NCBI GenBank assembly: GCA_964036275.1
Contig: OZ038435.1
Span: forward strand, 33,297,728 to 33,361,727
DNA length: 64,000 nucleotides
Direction of reading: 5' to 3'
DNA from: Litoditis marina
Taxonomy: Eukaryota; Nematoda; Chromadorea; Rhabditida; Rhabditidae
The position numbers were made by a program, and so were the translations under genes. The notes beneath the pieces were generated by a model, which saw only the letters and a program-made list of their open reading frames with translations, made no database searches and was not told the DNA's origin. Within the stretch, counting starts at the first letter, position 1, and each line of letters starts with the position of its first letter. This document shows positions 33,824 through 45,935 of this stretch, piece after piece.

Positions 33824-36800
33824 ATGACCGAAACAATCTCAAGGAACGTGCCTCCGGAGCAGCTTGCTTCTGCTTCAACAGCTCCACAATCACCTAGCGT
33901 GAGTGTATTCAATATTGCACTCAGAGTTTATTATTTATATAATTTTGGAGTGTATGAGTATTTCTTTCTACCTCATCAGGTTTTCAATTTATCCTCAATT
34001 ATACACAGCTTGATATCACCATGATTATATGTGGTCGAAAAAGAACCTCAAAATAGATCCGAAAGTTCACACCGTTTAATCAGATATCAGACATATATAG
34101 ACATATATATTGATTATTGTATCATTATATATTGATTCCAAAATTGAAAACACCCATATGAGTTGTAACTGAAGGAGAACGACATTGCACTAATACTCTT
34201 GCTTACCGGTTTGTATGGTCATTCACACTACAGTAAAGTGCGTCTATTCTACAGAAAGTAGGCTTTTTCCATTCAGAATCACATAATTCCCAGAGTATAA
34301 GCAAAACAAGTAATCCGTATTTACCGAATTTTTGTAATCCGTATTTACCGTACCGAATTTTTGTCACGACCCGGACAACATAACTGGTGTATGTGGTTAG
34401 GGTATAGGGTATGTCAACTCATGATTATATAGGAGTTCGCGCGAGGTCTCCGGCAGAAACTGGAGCCTTTTCACCAGTACAATCCATCGGCTCCCAGGCC
34501 CTCCGTTCGTCATGTGCTCCGTTCACTCAGAAATAGAGAACTGGGACACGTGAACAATGGTCAGCCTGATTGTGACGCCTTTCATGCTCTTTTATACTCG
34601 GTACGTTGTCTGTTTTGTTTGCATTATGTAGATAAACACAAAAAAAGCAATGATTGGTTGTTACCTGGCTAACAGGCTAATGTTTTCATGACTAGACGAG
34701 AAGATATTTTTTGCAGAATTAGTCATTTCCGTTTTTCAATCACCAAACTACAAACATGGGTTGGGCTTCACAGTTATCGCATTGTCCTCACATAATCATC
34801 TTCGCGACAGTTTATAAGTAATCTCGATCGATTTCGGTCAAGGCGTTGGATGGATTTTCTCGACCATAAATCAAATCAGCTGTATGCTTCTTGGTTCTTT
34901 AGATGCGAACAACTAGTTTGAAGGCAGAACTGAAACAAGATGACACACTTGCCAAACATGCGTTTGTTTTCTCGAATAGATAAGTTAGTCCAGAACTCTC
35001 GATTATTATGAACATTCCCTGGCCAATTCTACAACTAATCGGGCGTCTAGGTAACTTAACCCTCGTTTGGTGACCTCTTTGTCAGGTTACCATCGTAGGT
35101 AATGTGGATGTAATCTGAAATTCAAATTCGGTTACCGCTCAAACTAACGGTAAAAACCCACATTTTGCGTTAGAAAAACAGGTAACCGGTCTCTCATTTC
35201 AGGTCACCAACCGGTTACCTACTGATAACCTGAAAAAGAGGTTACCAAAAATGGGTTAGGTTAGTTTACTCAATAACCCGATTAGATATAGAATTCACCA
35301 CTTTCTACAGTTCACCGTTTAGGATACACGCGATTACCGGCCGACCACTTGGCGCCGCAAGTTTCACGGCAACGCCTATTACCAAAAGTTAGTTTTTTAT
35401 GTCTTTTGAAAACATATTCCTATGAAGTTTTCGATTTTCGAAGAAATAAGGGACGACATGAGGAATGTAAGCTGTGACTATTCTACGAAAAATAACCCGT
35501 CATACGAATCAAATTGCGTGAAAATTCGTGATTTGGCATCAATAATAGGCAAACCAATTCGAAATTGGCGTAAGGGGAGCCTGTTCTCAATCATTCTTGC
35601 TAATCGGAGAGTTTGACTGGCTGTTGAGTTTATTTCCTTTTTTTCAGCCGTAAAGTAGTTCATGCGAAGACGCGTTCAATGTACTCAGTGGAAACCAAAC
35701 CCAAACGACAGTTGGAATTGCGTCGTCTTCGACCGGAGGAGAAGGTGGTAGCCACCCTGCTGTCACCGGGCTATTTCCCTGTCGAGGTTTGTAGACAGCC
35801 TCAGTAAAGTTGTCCGAATAGCCAAACAAAAAAACGGGCAAATGTTTTGCCAAAAACGAGAAAAATTGTTCATTTTTATTGCAAGATCAGTTATATTCAC
35901 GTGTTCAACGTTTAAATCTAAAAACGGACCTATTTTTGTTGAATAGTCGGTCGGACCTTATTGGTGTATGACAGCCAGATACCTGCTCGTGATTCAGGAT
36001 ACTTTAAAAATTGATACGATAGTTACGAAGAGCGAAGTTATCCCCTTCGCATGAATATCAGACGTTGTGTTGACTTCACGCACTTTATTTGCTAACTTTT
36101 CACTGTTCGACCTGTGGACGTAAGGAGCACAGCGAGAAGCTCCTGTTAGATTTGGGAATACGGCCCCAGTTTTAGGATTCAGCCACTGAGCCTGAACGCA
36201 GCTAAAAGGTTTCTGATCTTGTATTGCAGACACAATCACCTACAGAACAGGGGAAGTAATGCACGTGTAACGAACTTGACTTGCAAGTCAATGCAGATCC
36301 TCTCTATCATCCCACCCCCTGTGTCATTTTTCTCTTTTGCCTTTCGCTAGTTGAGCATTGCTGCTCAGATCTGGTGGCTTCGTGCTTCGGAATTAGTAGT
36401 AAATTTGGAGTTCACATACTACCTTGTTTACAGGCAACCAGCTGTCCGAATTGGTTGCTGGTCTTGACAGACATGGGACGTTTTCTTGTCTACAACTTTG
36501 TGTCTGGCGAACAAGAGTATGCCTACCGACTTCCAACAACCGCCTTCGATCACTCGTGAGTTCTAGGTGGATTGACTTTTAATACCCAGCATAGTAATAG
36601 TAATATTTCATTTCTAAACTCTAAACTAAAATTCTATTCTAAACATTATAATATTGCATTATTCGTTATGAATGGATTTTAACAAAAAAACGGTCAAAAA
36701 CCTATTTTCGGATCATAAAATAGAGCATGGTTCCGGCAATCACGGTTTTCGATTATGACCAAGAGTTTGTGTTATCTATCAACTTCAATGTAGGGGTCTA

Positions 36801-39800
36801 AAAGGCAGTTCAAAGCCGGATACTTCTGTTCTGATGGGTTTGTAGTTTATATGCGCGATATGTGGGAAACTCGGATGTGTAGTGTGGTATTCTAAGTAAT
36901 GTGATAGAGAGCTAGTTAAATATAGTTAAAGTTTGATGTTTTGTATTGCTGTTGTGATTGTAACAATTGCTGTCAACTTCAGGGAAATGGCGTGGAACAA
37001 CGGAGGACAAGACGTATGTATCACGGGATTGTCCAAAGACCGGAGCAAGTTCCAAATAGTAGTCTTTGATCTATTTCCCATGAGATTCAAGACCATGTTC
37101 AAACTGGAGAGCAGGGTTAGTGGAACTTGGTTAGATATTGTGGTGATATAATTTTGAATCGCGAAGCGAAACTCCATTATGCAACTCGATTAACATAACA
37201 ACCCTCATTACAGACCTTTCTCTAGTTTATTTAAAGAAGGACGGCTATGTGGTCCAATCGCAACGTTTCAGTCCTTTAAACTGCAATACATTTTTCAATT
37301 GCCGTTTTAAGGACCGATGACATGGGATAGGTCCACATAGCGTCATACTTTAACGTAGAATGTGCATATAATTATGTTATTCGTCGTATTTCTGTTGGAA
37401 ACAGGTTCCTTCTTGAACATGATATGTTTACGTGAAACATGAACCCATTAGGCATCTATAAAGCTCGTGTACCTTGTGTTGCCTTCTTCAAACTAGTGTT
37501 CTTTCAGGTGTTCGGAGATTTTTCCCAAGTGGAATTGTACGACGACATTCTGACGATCCACTACAATTCTCCGAAGCGACTAGTTTCCTATAGCTTCGAT
37601 GAAATCTTTGCCGAGGTATGTGTTGAGATAATAACGTAGACTTTATTTTTGTTTCATGTGTGTGGGAATTTCATATTTTTCGGTTGATTGTTCAATGTAT
37701 TCGTCTACATTCAAAGAATGTAGTTCTCACTCAAAGAAGAGGAAAATACGAGAAAAACACAAATAAGTCTATAGTGTTAATTGGATTTATTGGAAGTCAA
37801 AGTATCGAGTTTCCAATTCGCTGTTTGCACGATGTTTTATTTTGGAGAAGGAGATACGTTTTCGTTTCTAAAATAGGACTGTCTATAACTTTTCAACCGC
37901 GTGTTTAGCTTGATAGTGAATTCCAATATTTCAGTGTTATGAAGGAAGAAGTGACGATGAATCTGACGAGAAGGAATATTCCTCAGGGAGTAGAGTTGTT
38001 CCCTTCAACTTGCATATCAGAAAGGAGCCGAGACCTATCAGAAAACTGAAAGGTATGTGATTATGTATAGATAGATAGATAGATTTATTCGTGATTTAAC
38101 ACGTGACTTCCACATAGTATGTGGCACTCCAATGGAGTAAATGGAGAAAAAAGTTGAGAAGAAAAAGGGTATGGTTACCCTGTTACGCGCTCATAATATT
38201 ACATGCAATTTGACAGTGCTGGACGACGGCGATTGAACCAAATGATTTGTGGGACAATAGTTATCTTGAAAGAGACGTTGTAATGAAGATATGTTTTGTG
38301 AAGAGATCATCCGGATTGGCATGTTTGGCTGGGATGAGATGTATGCACGTTGGCTGTGCCATGTGTAAAAACAGAGGGATGAAATAGACGGTCACAAAAT
38401 ACATAGTAATAAGACATAAACTCTGCGCTGTTTTGAGTTTGCCCGTTCTTGTAACTCTATACCAAAAATCGAATAGTTCGATCATGCATGCAACAATGCT
38501 GTATGCAGGTTGCAGGTACATTTATCAGCAGCGTGTTTTAATAACCAGGCAGCTATAGCTATAGTAAAAGCTGATGGGGAGCTTGAAAAATCTGCTCAAA
38601 ATAGTTTTCGAGGATAATGTGAAAACGGCTGTTTTGTAACGGTTTTGTTCTTAAAATAAAACGATTATGTGGACCAATCTCGACGCATCTATCCTTTAAA
38701 CTGCAATTGAAAAATGTAGTGCAGTTTTAAGGACCGAAGCGTTGGGATTGCTCTACTTAATCGTCCCACTTTGATAGGTCAGCATGAGTAGTCGGCTGCG
38801 GATTGCTAGGTGTAGGTGCAGCGCCACTCAGTCCAAGCTTGGTGACAGTACCGTGAAGGAACATTACCTGAAGCAACATACAAATCAATTTCGTATTCAA
38901 TTTGTATACCGCAATGTATATAGCTTCGTGGCACGGTATTGGAAACAAACTCATTTTATGTAGATATGTTGTCACTGATGCTGTTTGCTGCTAAGGAGTA
39001 AACAAACATGTTTTGCATTTTCTCAAGCTTAGTTCAGCCGCTAGAATCAGTTGTACAGTTGAAGTAGTTTCAAGCGCGGTTGAGAAAAATTCAATTGCTT
39101 CAAGTACGTTCGATTGATTGTAAGCTACCTTACAGTACAATTACCTTTTTTCCAGAAGAATTCCATACCGTGGACTTCTCGTATTCCCATCCGAATTTGG
39201 CTCTGCTAGAAACCAAGCCGGAACAGTTCACGCTCCTGTACATCATAGATGACGATTTAGGGGTAGGTTTTTTTTTCGTTCTGAGGATGGTCAAGGTCAA
39301 AAGTTAGAACATAACCAAACAAGTTTCTGCCTTGCCTATGCCTAACCGCGTGGCTACCAAGTCGGACGACTAACCGGATAGGTTATCGAGAAACCGGCGG
39401 AGCATTCATTGGGTGGTCCGGTCCACGTGTTTTTGAGGCAAATTGAGTGACCTGGTCTATTTCCTTTTCTAAATGATTTTATTAAACCTTAAAATCTCAG
39501 TAACGTGTTTTTCTATGGAAAAAATAGGTCTCGAGGCTTGAACGTATACCTAGGGAACCTATACCTTGTCGTGTTTCCCCCCATAAACTTTTAAATTTCG
39601 CGGGGATTTTTAGGTCTTCGAACTCTCGAACCGATAATGTCTCACATACGAGCCCAAACTTTCTCATCTCATGATTTTCAGCCCCGAAACGCTGACGTGA
39701 AAATTCCGGATAGGAAATGTGAATTTGACGTGGAGATAGTCCTGATGACCTTTCACCCGGACAATTCTCGAAGATTGCTGAGATTCGAGGATTCTCATCT

Positions 39801-40070
39801 CGCCTGCTACAATGTGGAGAGGTGGGAGAAAATTAGAAATAATAAATAGGCGAATTCAAAGAAAGATTCATACTCATTTCCAAGCTGTAAAGCGTTTAGT
39901 TCTGATCGTAATGGAAAGATGTTTTATCTGTTTTCAATAATTGATTTTCCTAGAATTATCAATACTGACGCATTTAGAAACAAAATGAACTGGTTTTTGA
40001 ACATTAATTTGAACTAATGCGGCCGTCTGATTCTGAACTCTACCTAACACACTATTTTTGTGCCCGCATC

Positions 40071-40103
<33 letters not shown>

Positions 40104-42599
40104 CAAGACCTTTATAGTCTCGTAGATACGTGATTTGACACTGATTTGTGTTTTCAGCCTGCTGAACGGTACTAGCGAGGTCGAGGTTAGGCTGGATTGG
40201 CGCACCGCCTTGAAAGTACCCGATCGGTCCCGTACTCCGGCAGACCGGGTGCCACAGCTGGTTACCACCAGGTCTGGTCGACAATCTCATGTGCTGGCCC
40301 CGTTGCATCCTGCCGATGAAGACAATTATGTCACTGTTGTAAGTAATTCTAGAATAGAGTATAATAATGTTCAGTGAATCATGCGTGAGTTCAAAAGTTG
40401 GATACATAACGCGTAGAATTATTGGGGAAACGTAAATGGAGAAGCAGGCTAAAACGGTAGATGATGTTTGTAGTCTGATGCCCTTGCGTTTTCGCCTTAA
40501 CTCGTGATATGCATCGTATATGTAGATTAAACTACAATTCATTGTCATTCGTATTTCAGCGTGTTCTGGCCATGAAGTGCAATGATGATGTGCTGACTTT
40601 GGTGGTCACCTACGACGTTGCCAATCTGGATACTTGTTCAAGTATGTTTTTGATACCTTAGTGTCAAAACTGGGCTTGTTATCGTCATTCTCAATCAAAT
40701 CCCAGTAAACTTGTCCGGACTGTCAGAAAAAATCGGAAAACGGGCTACTTTTTCTTCAAAAACGAGATAATTTGTCTATTTTGGATGCAACCTCAATTTT
40801 CACGTGTTTATATTTAGAAACGGACTCTTTTTTTTGTCGAATAGTCGGACCTTTCTGGGTGTATGTTCCCAATGCGGCGAATTCTATATGTAACCGGGTT
40901 TTTTTGTAACCTAACCGGTTTTTAGGTAACCTTTAATCCGGTTACCGTAAACGGTAACCGGATTTCAGTTTTAGGTTACCTACCGGTTACCTGTGAGGTA
41001 ACCTGATAAAGGGTTACCAAAAACCGGTTAGGTTACCTAAAAACCCGGTTAGTTGTAGAATTGGCCTCCCAATGCGGATTTGGCAGCGTGTCGATGATCA
41101 ATGGGTTTTTTGGGTTTTTTTTCTTCAGAAACTGCTCAGCTTTCATAATATTACAAGCCGCGTGAGCTGATAATATAGCTCACTCAAGCTTATCAAAACT
41201 CTCTGTCATCTATTATTTGTGTGGATAACTGGTTGCTGTATTATGATTTGGTATCAAGCGAAACACGCATGCAATTAGCCTTACACATTTTTTTAGTTAT
41301 TTATTATAGATGAGCAATGTTTCTGAACAGTAAATTCAGCCGTTTACAGACCTTCTCGCGAGACCGGAGAGTGATTGGGTCACATTGGTATTTCTTCTGG
41401 ACAGTGTCTCGGGCAGAATCATTCGCATAGTCCCAGTGAACAACTGTTCCGGTACCGAACAACTGAAGGTAAGCATTGCAGGTTCAGGGAAAAATTAGCA
41501 TAACTTTCAAGTTCCAGAGAGAACGTAGGTTTTCCAAAAAGTGTTCCCTCACAGGCGAATTCACTTGAGAACCGGGTCCTTCTCGAACCAAACCGCGAAC
41601 CGGTCACTGGAGAACCGAACCAACTGAACCGAACCGATTTTTGAACCGACCGGTTCTCCAGTGAGTGCTTCGAACCGAACCGACATTAATCATGAGTTAA
41701 ACTAGCAAGTCGTAGACAAGGTAAAATGACTCTATCCCGGTTCGGTTCGAAGCATTCACTGGAGAACCGGTCGGTTCGGTTCGGTTCTCCAGTGACTGGT
41801 TCGCGATTCGGTTCGGGAAGGACCTGGTCCTCCAGTGAATTGGCCTCCCTCACATGCTCTAGGCGAATGACTGCTCACAGAATTTTTCCTTGGAAAACTT
41901 TCTTGAATAAGACTGGTCTACAAATGTCATTGGCATGTTGCCAAAGTCCATTTGGTAACTCGGACAATTCCCTGCAAATTGGCCAGCCACTTTTGTAGTG
42001 ACCTCGACGAGAGAGCGCGCAGGTCGAAGAGACGCAGATGTCTGCGGCCTCATTGACCACTCTGCTTTTGTAGCTGGCTATTCGCAGAAAATTGGCGCTA
42101 ATCGTTCTGAGGATAATATCGTGAAAATATCCTCTGCACTCTCCAGGCTGGGGTTTTTGAAGTTTCGGCCGATTTGGACGATGAGCTTCTTGTATGCGAG
42201 ACAGACGACAGAAAAGACGTCTATGTGGAGAAGTACATACTGATGGAGCCAGGACAAAGAGACGAGGTATAGACTTCGCCTTTTTTCTCAAAGCTTTTAC
42301 AGTTGATGTTCCTGTATCCCGCGGTGTTTGTAGTTTCATCACGCTGCTTTTCGGTGAAATTTTGTAATTTATGGCGTGTATCGAGTTCAAACTACAACTG
42401 AATCATGGTCATCCCCTATGCTCAAGAACTTGCCGAAGTTTTGGGCGCAATAAATTACGATTACGAATACCCGAGGAATTGTTCGTTATTATAGGAAACA
42501 CCTCCACCGGTCCCCAAGAGACCTGTGCGGGTTGACCGAAAGAGAGGAGACGACCATGAGTGGAGAATGCCAGAGCCAGCCTTCTCCAAACGTCGTTAA
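33824..42599 (+). CDS. DCAF17: DCAF17-like CUL4-DDB1 ubiquitin-ligase substrate adaptor (15 exons, about 593 aa)
   Basis: DCAF17 (nuclear/nucleolar, associated with DDB1-CUL4) is the closest family I recognise. Exons: 33824-33898, 34433-34600, 35323-35387, 35648-35786, 36434-36555, 36983-37115, 37508-37615, 37935-38052, 39156-39262, 39682-39821, 40158-40338, 40560-40641, 41350-41468, 42147-42266, 42495-42599; all in phase. Matches to human DCAF17 in collinear order: PNWLLVLTDMGRFL (human HNWLLRISATTGKIL), VVFDLFPMRFKTMFKLE, VFGDFSQVELYDDILTIHY with RLVSYSFDEIFAE (human ends YSFQTIAEQF), and MTFHPDNSRRLLRFEDSHL (human FHPDASGRIIHV). The N-terminal 80 residues and the basic C-terminal exon are not recognisably conserved. 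Length is 593 against about 520 in human. ATG follows a TTTCAG acceptor with no spacer. Introns are heavily colonised by short inverted-repeat elements. Confidence 0.8.
35021..35299. mobile_element. Family C element in DCAF17-like intron 2
   Basis: Begins GGCCAATTCTACAACTAATCG, ends CGATTAGATATAGAATTCACC; 279 bp, largely palindromic, GGTTACC/GGTAACC-rich. It is the largest copy and ends only 23 bp before the exon 3 acceptor at 35322. Confidence 0.75.
35802..35968. mobile_element. Family J element in DCAF17-like intron 4
   Basis: Starts CAGTAAAGTTGTCCGAATAG, shortly after the exon 4 donor; has AAAAACGAGAAAAATTGTTC and ends GAATAGTCGG.CGGACCTTATTGGTGTATG. Copies at 40700-40866, 57847-58015 and 59460-59640, with a fragment near 60310-60390. 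Confidence 0.65.
37231..37353. mobile_element. Family A foldback element (diverged), DCAF17-like intron 6
   Basis: TTAAAGAAGGACGGCTATGTGG to CCACATAGCGTCATACTTTAA, with a centre (CAGTCCTTTAAACTGCAATAC) matching the perfect hairpin at 10801-10908. Confidence 0.7.
38651..38771. mobile_element. Family A foldback element (diverged), DCAF17-like intron 8
   Basis: AACGATTATGTGGACCAATCTC, a centre of CTTTAAACTGCAATTGAAAA, and TTAATCGTCCCACTTT at the right end; the same architecture as 10801-10908 with mismatches in the arms. Confidence 0.7.
40072..40102. repeat. Poly-C run of 31
   Basis: An unbroken C homopolymer about 55 bp upstream of DCAF17-like exon 11. A length this extreme is prone to polymorphism and to sequencing or assembly error. 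Confidence 0.9.
40467..40539. mobile_element. Family B element in DCAF17-like intron 11
   Basis: TTTGTAGTCTGATGCCCTTG at the left and GTAGATTAAACTACAATTC at the right; ends about 20 bp before the exon 12 acceptor. Confidence 0.55.
40700..40866. mobile_element. Family J element in DCAF17-like intron 12
   Basis: CCCAGTAAACTTGTCCGGAC at the left, AAAAACGAGATAATTTGTCT in the interior, GTCGAATAGTCGGACCTTTC and GGGTGTATG at the right. A family C element begins about 10 bp further on. Confidence 0.65.
40876..41066. mobile_element. Family C element in DCAF17-like intron 12
   Basis: GGCGAATTCTATATGTAACCG at the left, CGGTTAGTTGTAGAATTGGCC at the right; the inside is made of GGTAACCGG words and is almost fully self-complementary. 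Confidence 0.75.
41554..41845. mobile_element. Family D element (GGCGAATTCACTnGAGAACCGG) in DCAF17-like intron 13
   Basis: 292 bp. The left end GGCGAATTCACTTGAGAACC and right end GGTCCTCCAGTGAATTGGCC are inverted, and further internal CACTGGAGAACCGG/CCGGTTCTCCAGTG pairs make nested hairpins. It is closely similar to 47761-48073, including a shared central ATCATGAGTT...GTCGTAGACAAGGTAAAA. Confidence 0.8.
41958..42112. mobile_element. Family K element in DCAF17-like intron 13
   Basis: Contains GGACAATTCCCTGCAAATTGG, CAGCCACTTTTGTAGTGACC, GAGAGAGCGCGCAGGTCGAAG, CTTTTGTAGCTGGCTATTCGC and CTAATCGTTCTGAG, in the same order as the copy at 24588-24772. Confidence 0.6.
42325..42400. mobile_element. 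Family B element in DCAF17-like intron 14
   Basis: TGTTTGTAGTTTCATCACGC at the left, CGAGTTCAAACTACAACTG at the right; the interior CTGCTTTTCGG resembles the copy at 31392. Confidence 0.6.
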
Positions 42600-43689
42600 A
42601 AAGGTCATAATCTTGTATTCTCACGTTTTTTAGTGTTTTATTGTTCTCTGAAACAATGTCATTAGCAAAAACGCCGGAACTTTCGAAAATTTTCGCAATT
42701 TTACCAGAACTTGAATTTCGTGTAGCAAAAGTTCCAGGACTTCCAACCAGCAGGCGCCGACACCAAGATTGCGCAAACTGTTGCTGGCTGGCGCGCGTAC
42801 AAACATGGCGCAAACTTGGAGAGCCGCCGCCAAACTATTTTTCGAATTATTTTCATTTTCGTTTTGATTTCTGAATTTCGACGTTATCTATTATCTGTTT
42901 TGCTCATATTGGTCAAAAATTTCTACTCTTTATGTAGCAATGAACCGCACTGATTGTTTTATAAGAATAACTCACGTGAAACTCATTCACATCATGTACA
43001 TTTTTGTATTTTGTTTTTCCTTTATTTACGTACATTCTAGTTCTTACCAGTTATTTTCAGATCTCTAAGATGTCATTGACCATTGTCTAGTCCTACGGCT
43101 GTACGCCGCCCATAGTTGAGGAGAGACAATTACATCATGTCCCGTTGTCAATGATTTGTGAGTTGCTATGATAACTTTCAAGTCTTCTATAGTGATTGAT
43201 ATGAAAGCTAGAAGCCTGGCCAGGTTAGTAACTCTTGAAGTCGTAGATCACAACTTTAGGGGTATGAGTTCATTTTCTCAGAAATATCACTTTTCAGATT
43301 CTCATAATCTTACCATCCCAGTAAAGTACATATATTGTATAGGGCAGTTAGGTCTAAGCATAACCAGGTCAGTCCGTTGGTGCGTTTTTAATGTGCTTGT
43401 CTATAAATGAGTAGAAGTTCTCTTGCTACTTTCCAATCACCTTTTTTTTGCATTAATTGGCATATTCTTGATTATGTAAGAAAGTGGAAAAGTGATACCA
43501 TTTTCTGTAACCCGGGATTGGGAAATTTCGACTGTTGAGACTGAGAAACCCCTGTTTTCCGTCTGAACATGTTGACGGTGGACATTTCAAAAGCGAAAAC
43601 ACGACATATTGCGAAAACTACCGTTCACCATCACAAACAGTTGCGTATTCTAAGTTCGTTGTGCATTCTTAATTGATTGGAATTTTCAG

Positions 43690-43767
43690 GTGCCTCCGAA
43701 AGGTAGCCGCACTCGGTCGGGAGCAAGATGGCGTCGAGTAGAAGCTGAGAAACCTCTACTTTTCTAG
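43690..43767 (+). other. Exon-like segment, possible alternative terminal exon of the DCAF17-like gene
   Basis: GGAATTTTCAG precedes an open frame of 25 codons (VPPKGSRTRSGARWRRVEAE..., ending in a stop) in phase 0, the phase left by DCAF17-like exon 14. It is short and inside a repeat element, so chance is quite possible. Confidence 0.2.
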
Positions 43768-44187
43768 CGGTTCCGTTTAGGTTCCGGTTTCCGGTATTCA
43801 CTATTCATTTGAATATGTTATGTAGGTTAGTAGTTGAAACACTGTTCTTTTATTGCGAGCGAGGGAATATCGTGCGCAGTAAACTGGTGTATACAATAGT
43901 TTACTGTAATTTGGTTCAATTCTCTAATTGTGTTCACTTTTCGCAATAGGTTAAACTTAAATTCAAGAAGAGCCATTCAAAGTACTACTAGACTAACCGT
44001 ATATAGGAGGGAAGCTTTTTCTGAAAATGTGAAACTGAGAAAGCAAGAGACGCTACTCTTATTTGTATTTATTCGGTACTAATTTATTCAGATTCACGCT
44101 TGTAATATTGATAATTATTCATTCTGGTGGCCTCGATATTGTAAATATACTATTCACTTAAATGTTTATATACATATATATATATAT

Positions 44188-44288
44188 TACAATTGATGTT
44201 CGTATTTATTATCACAATTGATATTTGTATTTATTATTACAGTTGATATTTGTATTTATTATTGCAGTTGATGTTTGTATTATTTATC
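44188..44288. repeat. 25-bp tandem repeat, four units
   Basis: Four consecutive units of (A/G)CA(A/G)TTGAT(A/G)TT(T/C)GTATTTATTAT(T/C), following a TA-rich tract. Confidence 0.8.
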
Positions 44289-45289
44289 CCCTTCAAACAA
44301 TTATAGCTGTACCATAACTGTTAATATTAACTTTTTAATGTAGAACCGAAATTGTTATGTTTTTTATATGTATATGAAATTTCATGAATAGTGTGTTTAG
44401 TCTATTTTTCAAAAAACAAAAAGATAGAAATATAGCAGATTTACGAGCAGCGGTTTCCTGGTGGGCGCGCTATTTGTCTACTAAAAGTGCCAGAACCGAA
44501 ATCTAGCAAAAATGCCAGAACTTTGAGTAGCAAAAAAAGTAGGACATTTCCAGGACTCGAAAGTCCTTGCGTTTTTGCTACTCACATCGTTTCAGAGTTT
44601 ACCGTTGTATTATGTCCATTTCCTCAGTCTCCAAATAGATTTATAACCTTTTTGAACTATATTAATAGCTTTCTTAAGCCTTGTTCTGAATTTTACTGCC
44701 TGTTTTACAATCTTCGGTTCGTTATTGATTTCTTGTGTCTAACATATTTTCAGCCGAAGAAATAGTTTACGTTGTCATTTTTGTTCGTTATACATGTTCT
44801 AGTGTTTTGGTTTGTTATTTTGATGATTAAAGTGTGCTGTTGTTGCCTATTAATACGAATTCTGTTAACTGACCAAAGTTTATTTTTGTCGAAAGATGTA
44901 GTTGTTTGTATGTACAAAACATTGTTGTATACTGGTTTTTGATTGCAAGTGGATAAAAAATTCCAATCTCTTGCAATATTTTCATCCTATGGACACAATG
45001 AATCCATTTTATATCTTCATGATTTTTGTCAAAGTATTGCTTTCTCTTCTCCGATTCCTATACAAACCGCCCAATTGCACGCAATTTGACCTCTCCTGAT
45101 GCGTGCTCCGTTCACAGTTCGACGCGCCATTGCTAAATAAAGGGGCCCGAAAGGTTTACGGACAAATCCCCCCCGCGTCGCGGTCGGACAATTCCCCCCT
45201 CTCTCGGACAAGCGCGAAACTCAAATTTCTGGCATTTAGTCAATGGTTCTCCATAGGTAGTTGGACTTCCCTGACAGAACAGAGAGAAA

Positions 45290-45935
45290 ATTTTCACTGA
45301 AATTTCTGAGAGAAAGTAGGGGGAAAATCGGGGTAGATCAGGGATAATTCAGGGTGATTTCCCGGTAATTTCCCAGCACTTACTTTGACATTTTTAGTAG
45401 GGAAATACCGGAGGTATTTCAGGGATATGTACGGGATATTATAGAGCAATCATTAGCAGGGATGTGGCGGGGAGAAAACAGCGATTTCGCGCGCGGCGCA
45501 CCAGAGTAGCTGGCTAGATCAGCTGTTCTGCACACATTAGAGCCAACCCGTACTAGATACGGCGCACCGCCAGACGTGGCTGGCCGCCGTTTATCGTTTC
45601 ACTCTGAGTTTGAAATCGTATCATATATGATTTATAATGGAAGAATACTTAATTATTAACTGCAGGGTTAATAAATTAAAGTAAAAATTTACAAAATGTT
45701 TTTGATATTATTTTAGATGATGAAAAAATGTTTATTTTGTAAAATATTCGTTTATATTATGTTCTGAAGCAACCCGTAATTTCTCTCTTTCATCACTGAG
45801 ATTTCTCTGATTTCCCCCAGAAATTCCTCTGTTTTCTCCCTGTCTTAGCAGGGGCCAGACCGCGGTTTGGCCCCTGGCCCCTGCTAAAACAGGGGTGGTT
45901 TCGGGGTGAAACAGAGAAATGTCAGGGGTGAACAG
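45290..45935. repeat. GGGAAATTTC-rich interspersed repeat (copy 2) with a GC hairpin
   Basis: Same word composition as 15150-15870 and the shared string AACCCGTACTAGATACGGCGC. At 45846-45888 TTAGCAGGGGCCAG pairs with CTGGCCCCTGCTAA over a 15-nt loop. Confidence 0.5.

Larger units (their letters stand above)
42646..44597. mobile_element. 1.95-kb TIR element, non-autonomous
   Basis: The left end CTCTGAAACAATGTCATTAG continues AGCAAAAACGCCGG.ACTTTCGA; the reverse complement of the right end begins CTCTGAAACGATGTGAGTAG and continues AGCAAAAACGCAAGGACTTTCGA. The arms are about 40 bp with about 85% identity by eye. The interior has no long frame. The element starts 47 bp after the DCAF17 stop codon, so it probably carries that gene's 3'UTR end. 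It contains a 25-bp tandem repeat (44188-44288) and an exon-like segment (43690-43767). Confidence 0.65.

Noticed and set aside
45846..45888. GC-rich hairpin as a terminator or structured RNA gene
   Set aside because: It belongs to a dispersed repeat and has no T-tract or neighbouring gene; bacterial-type termination does not apply here.
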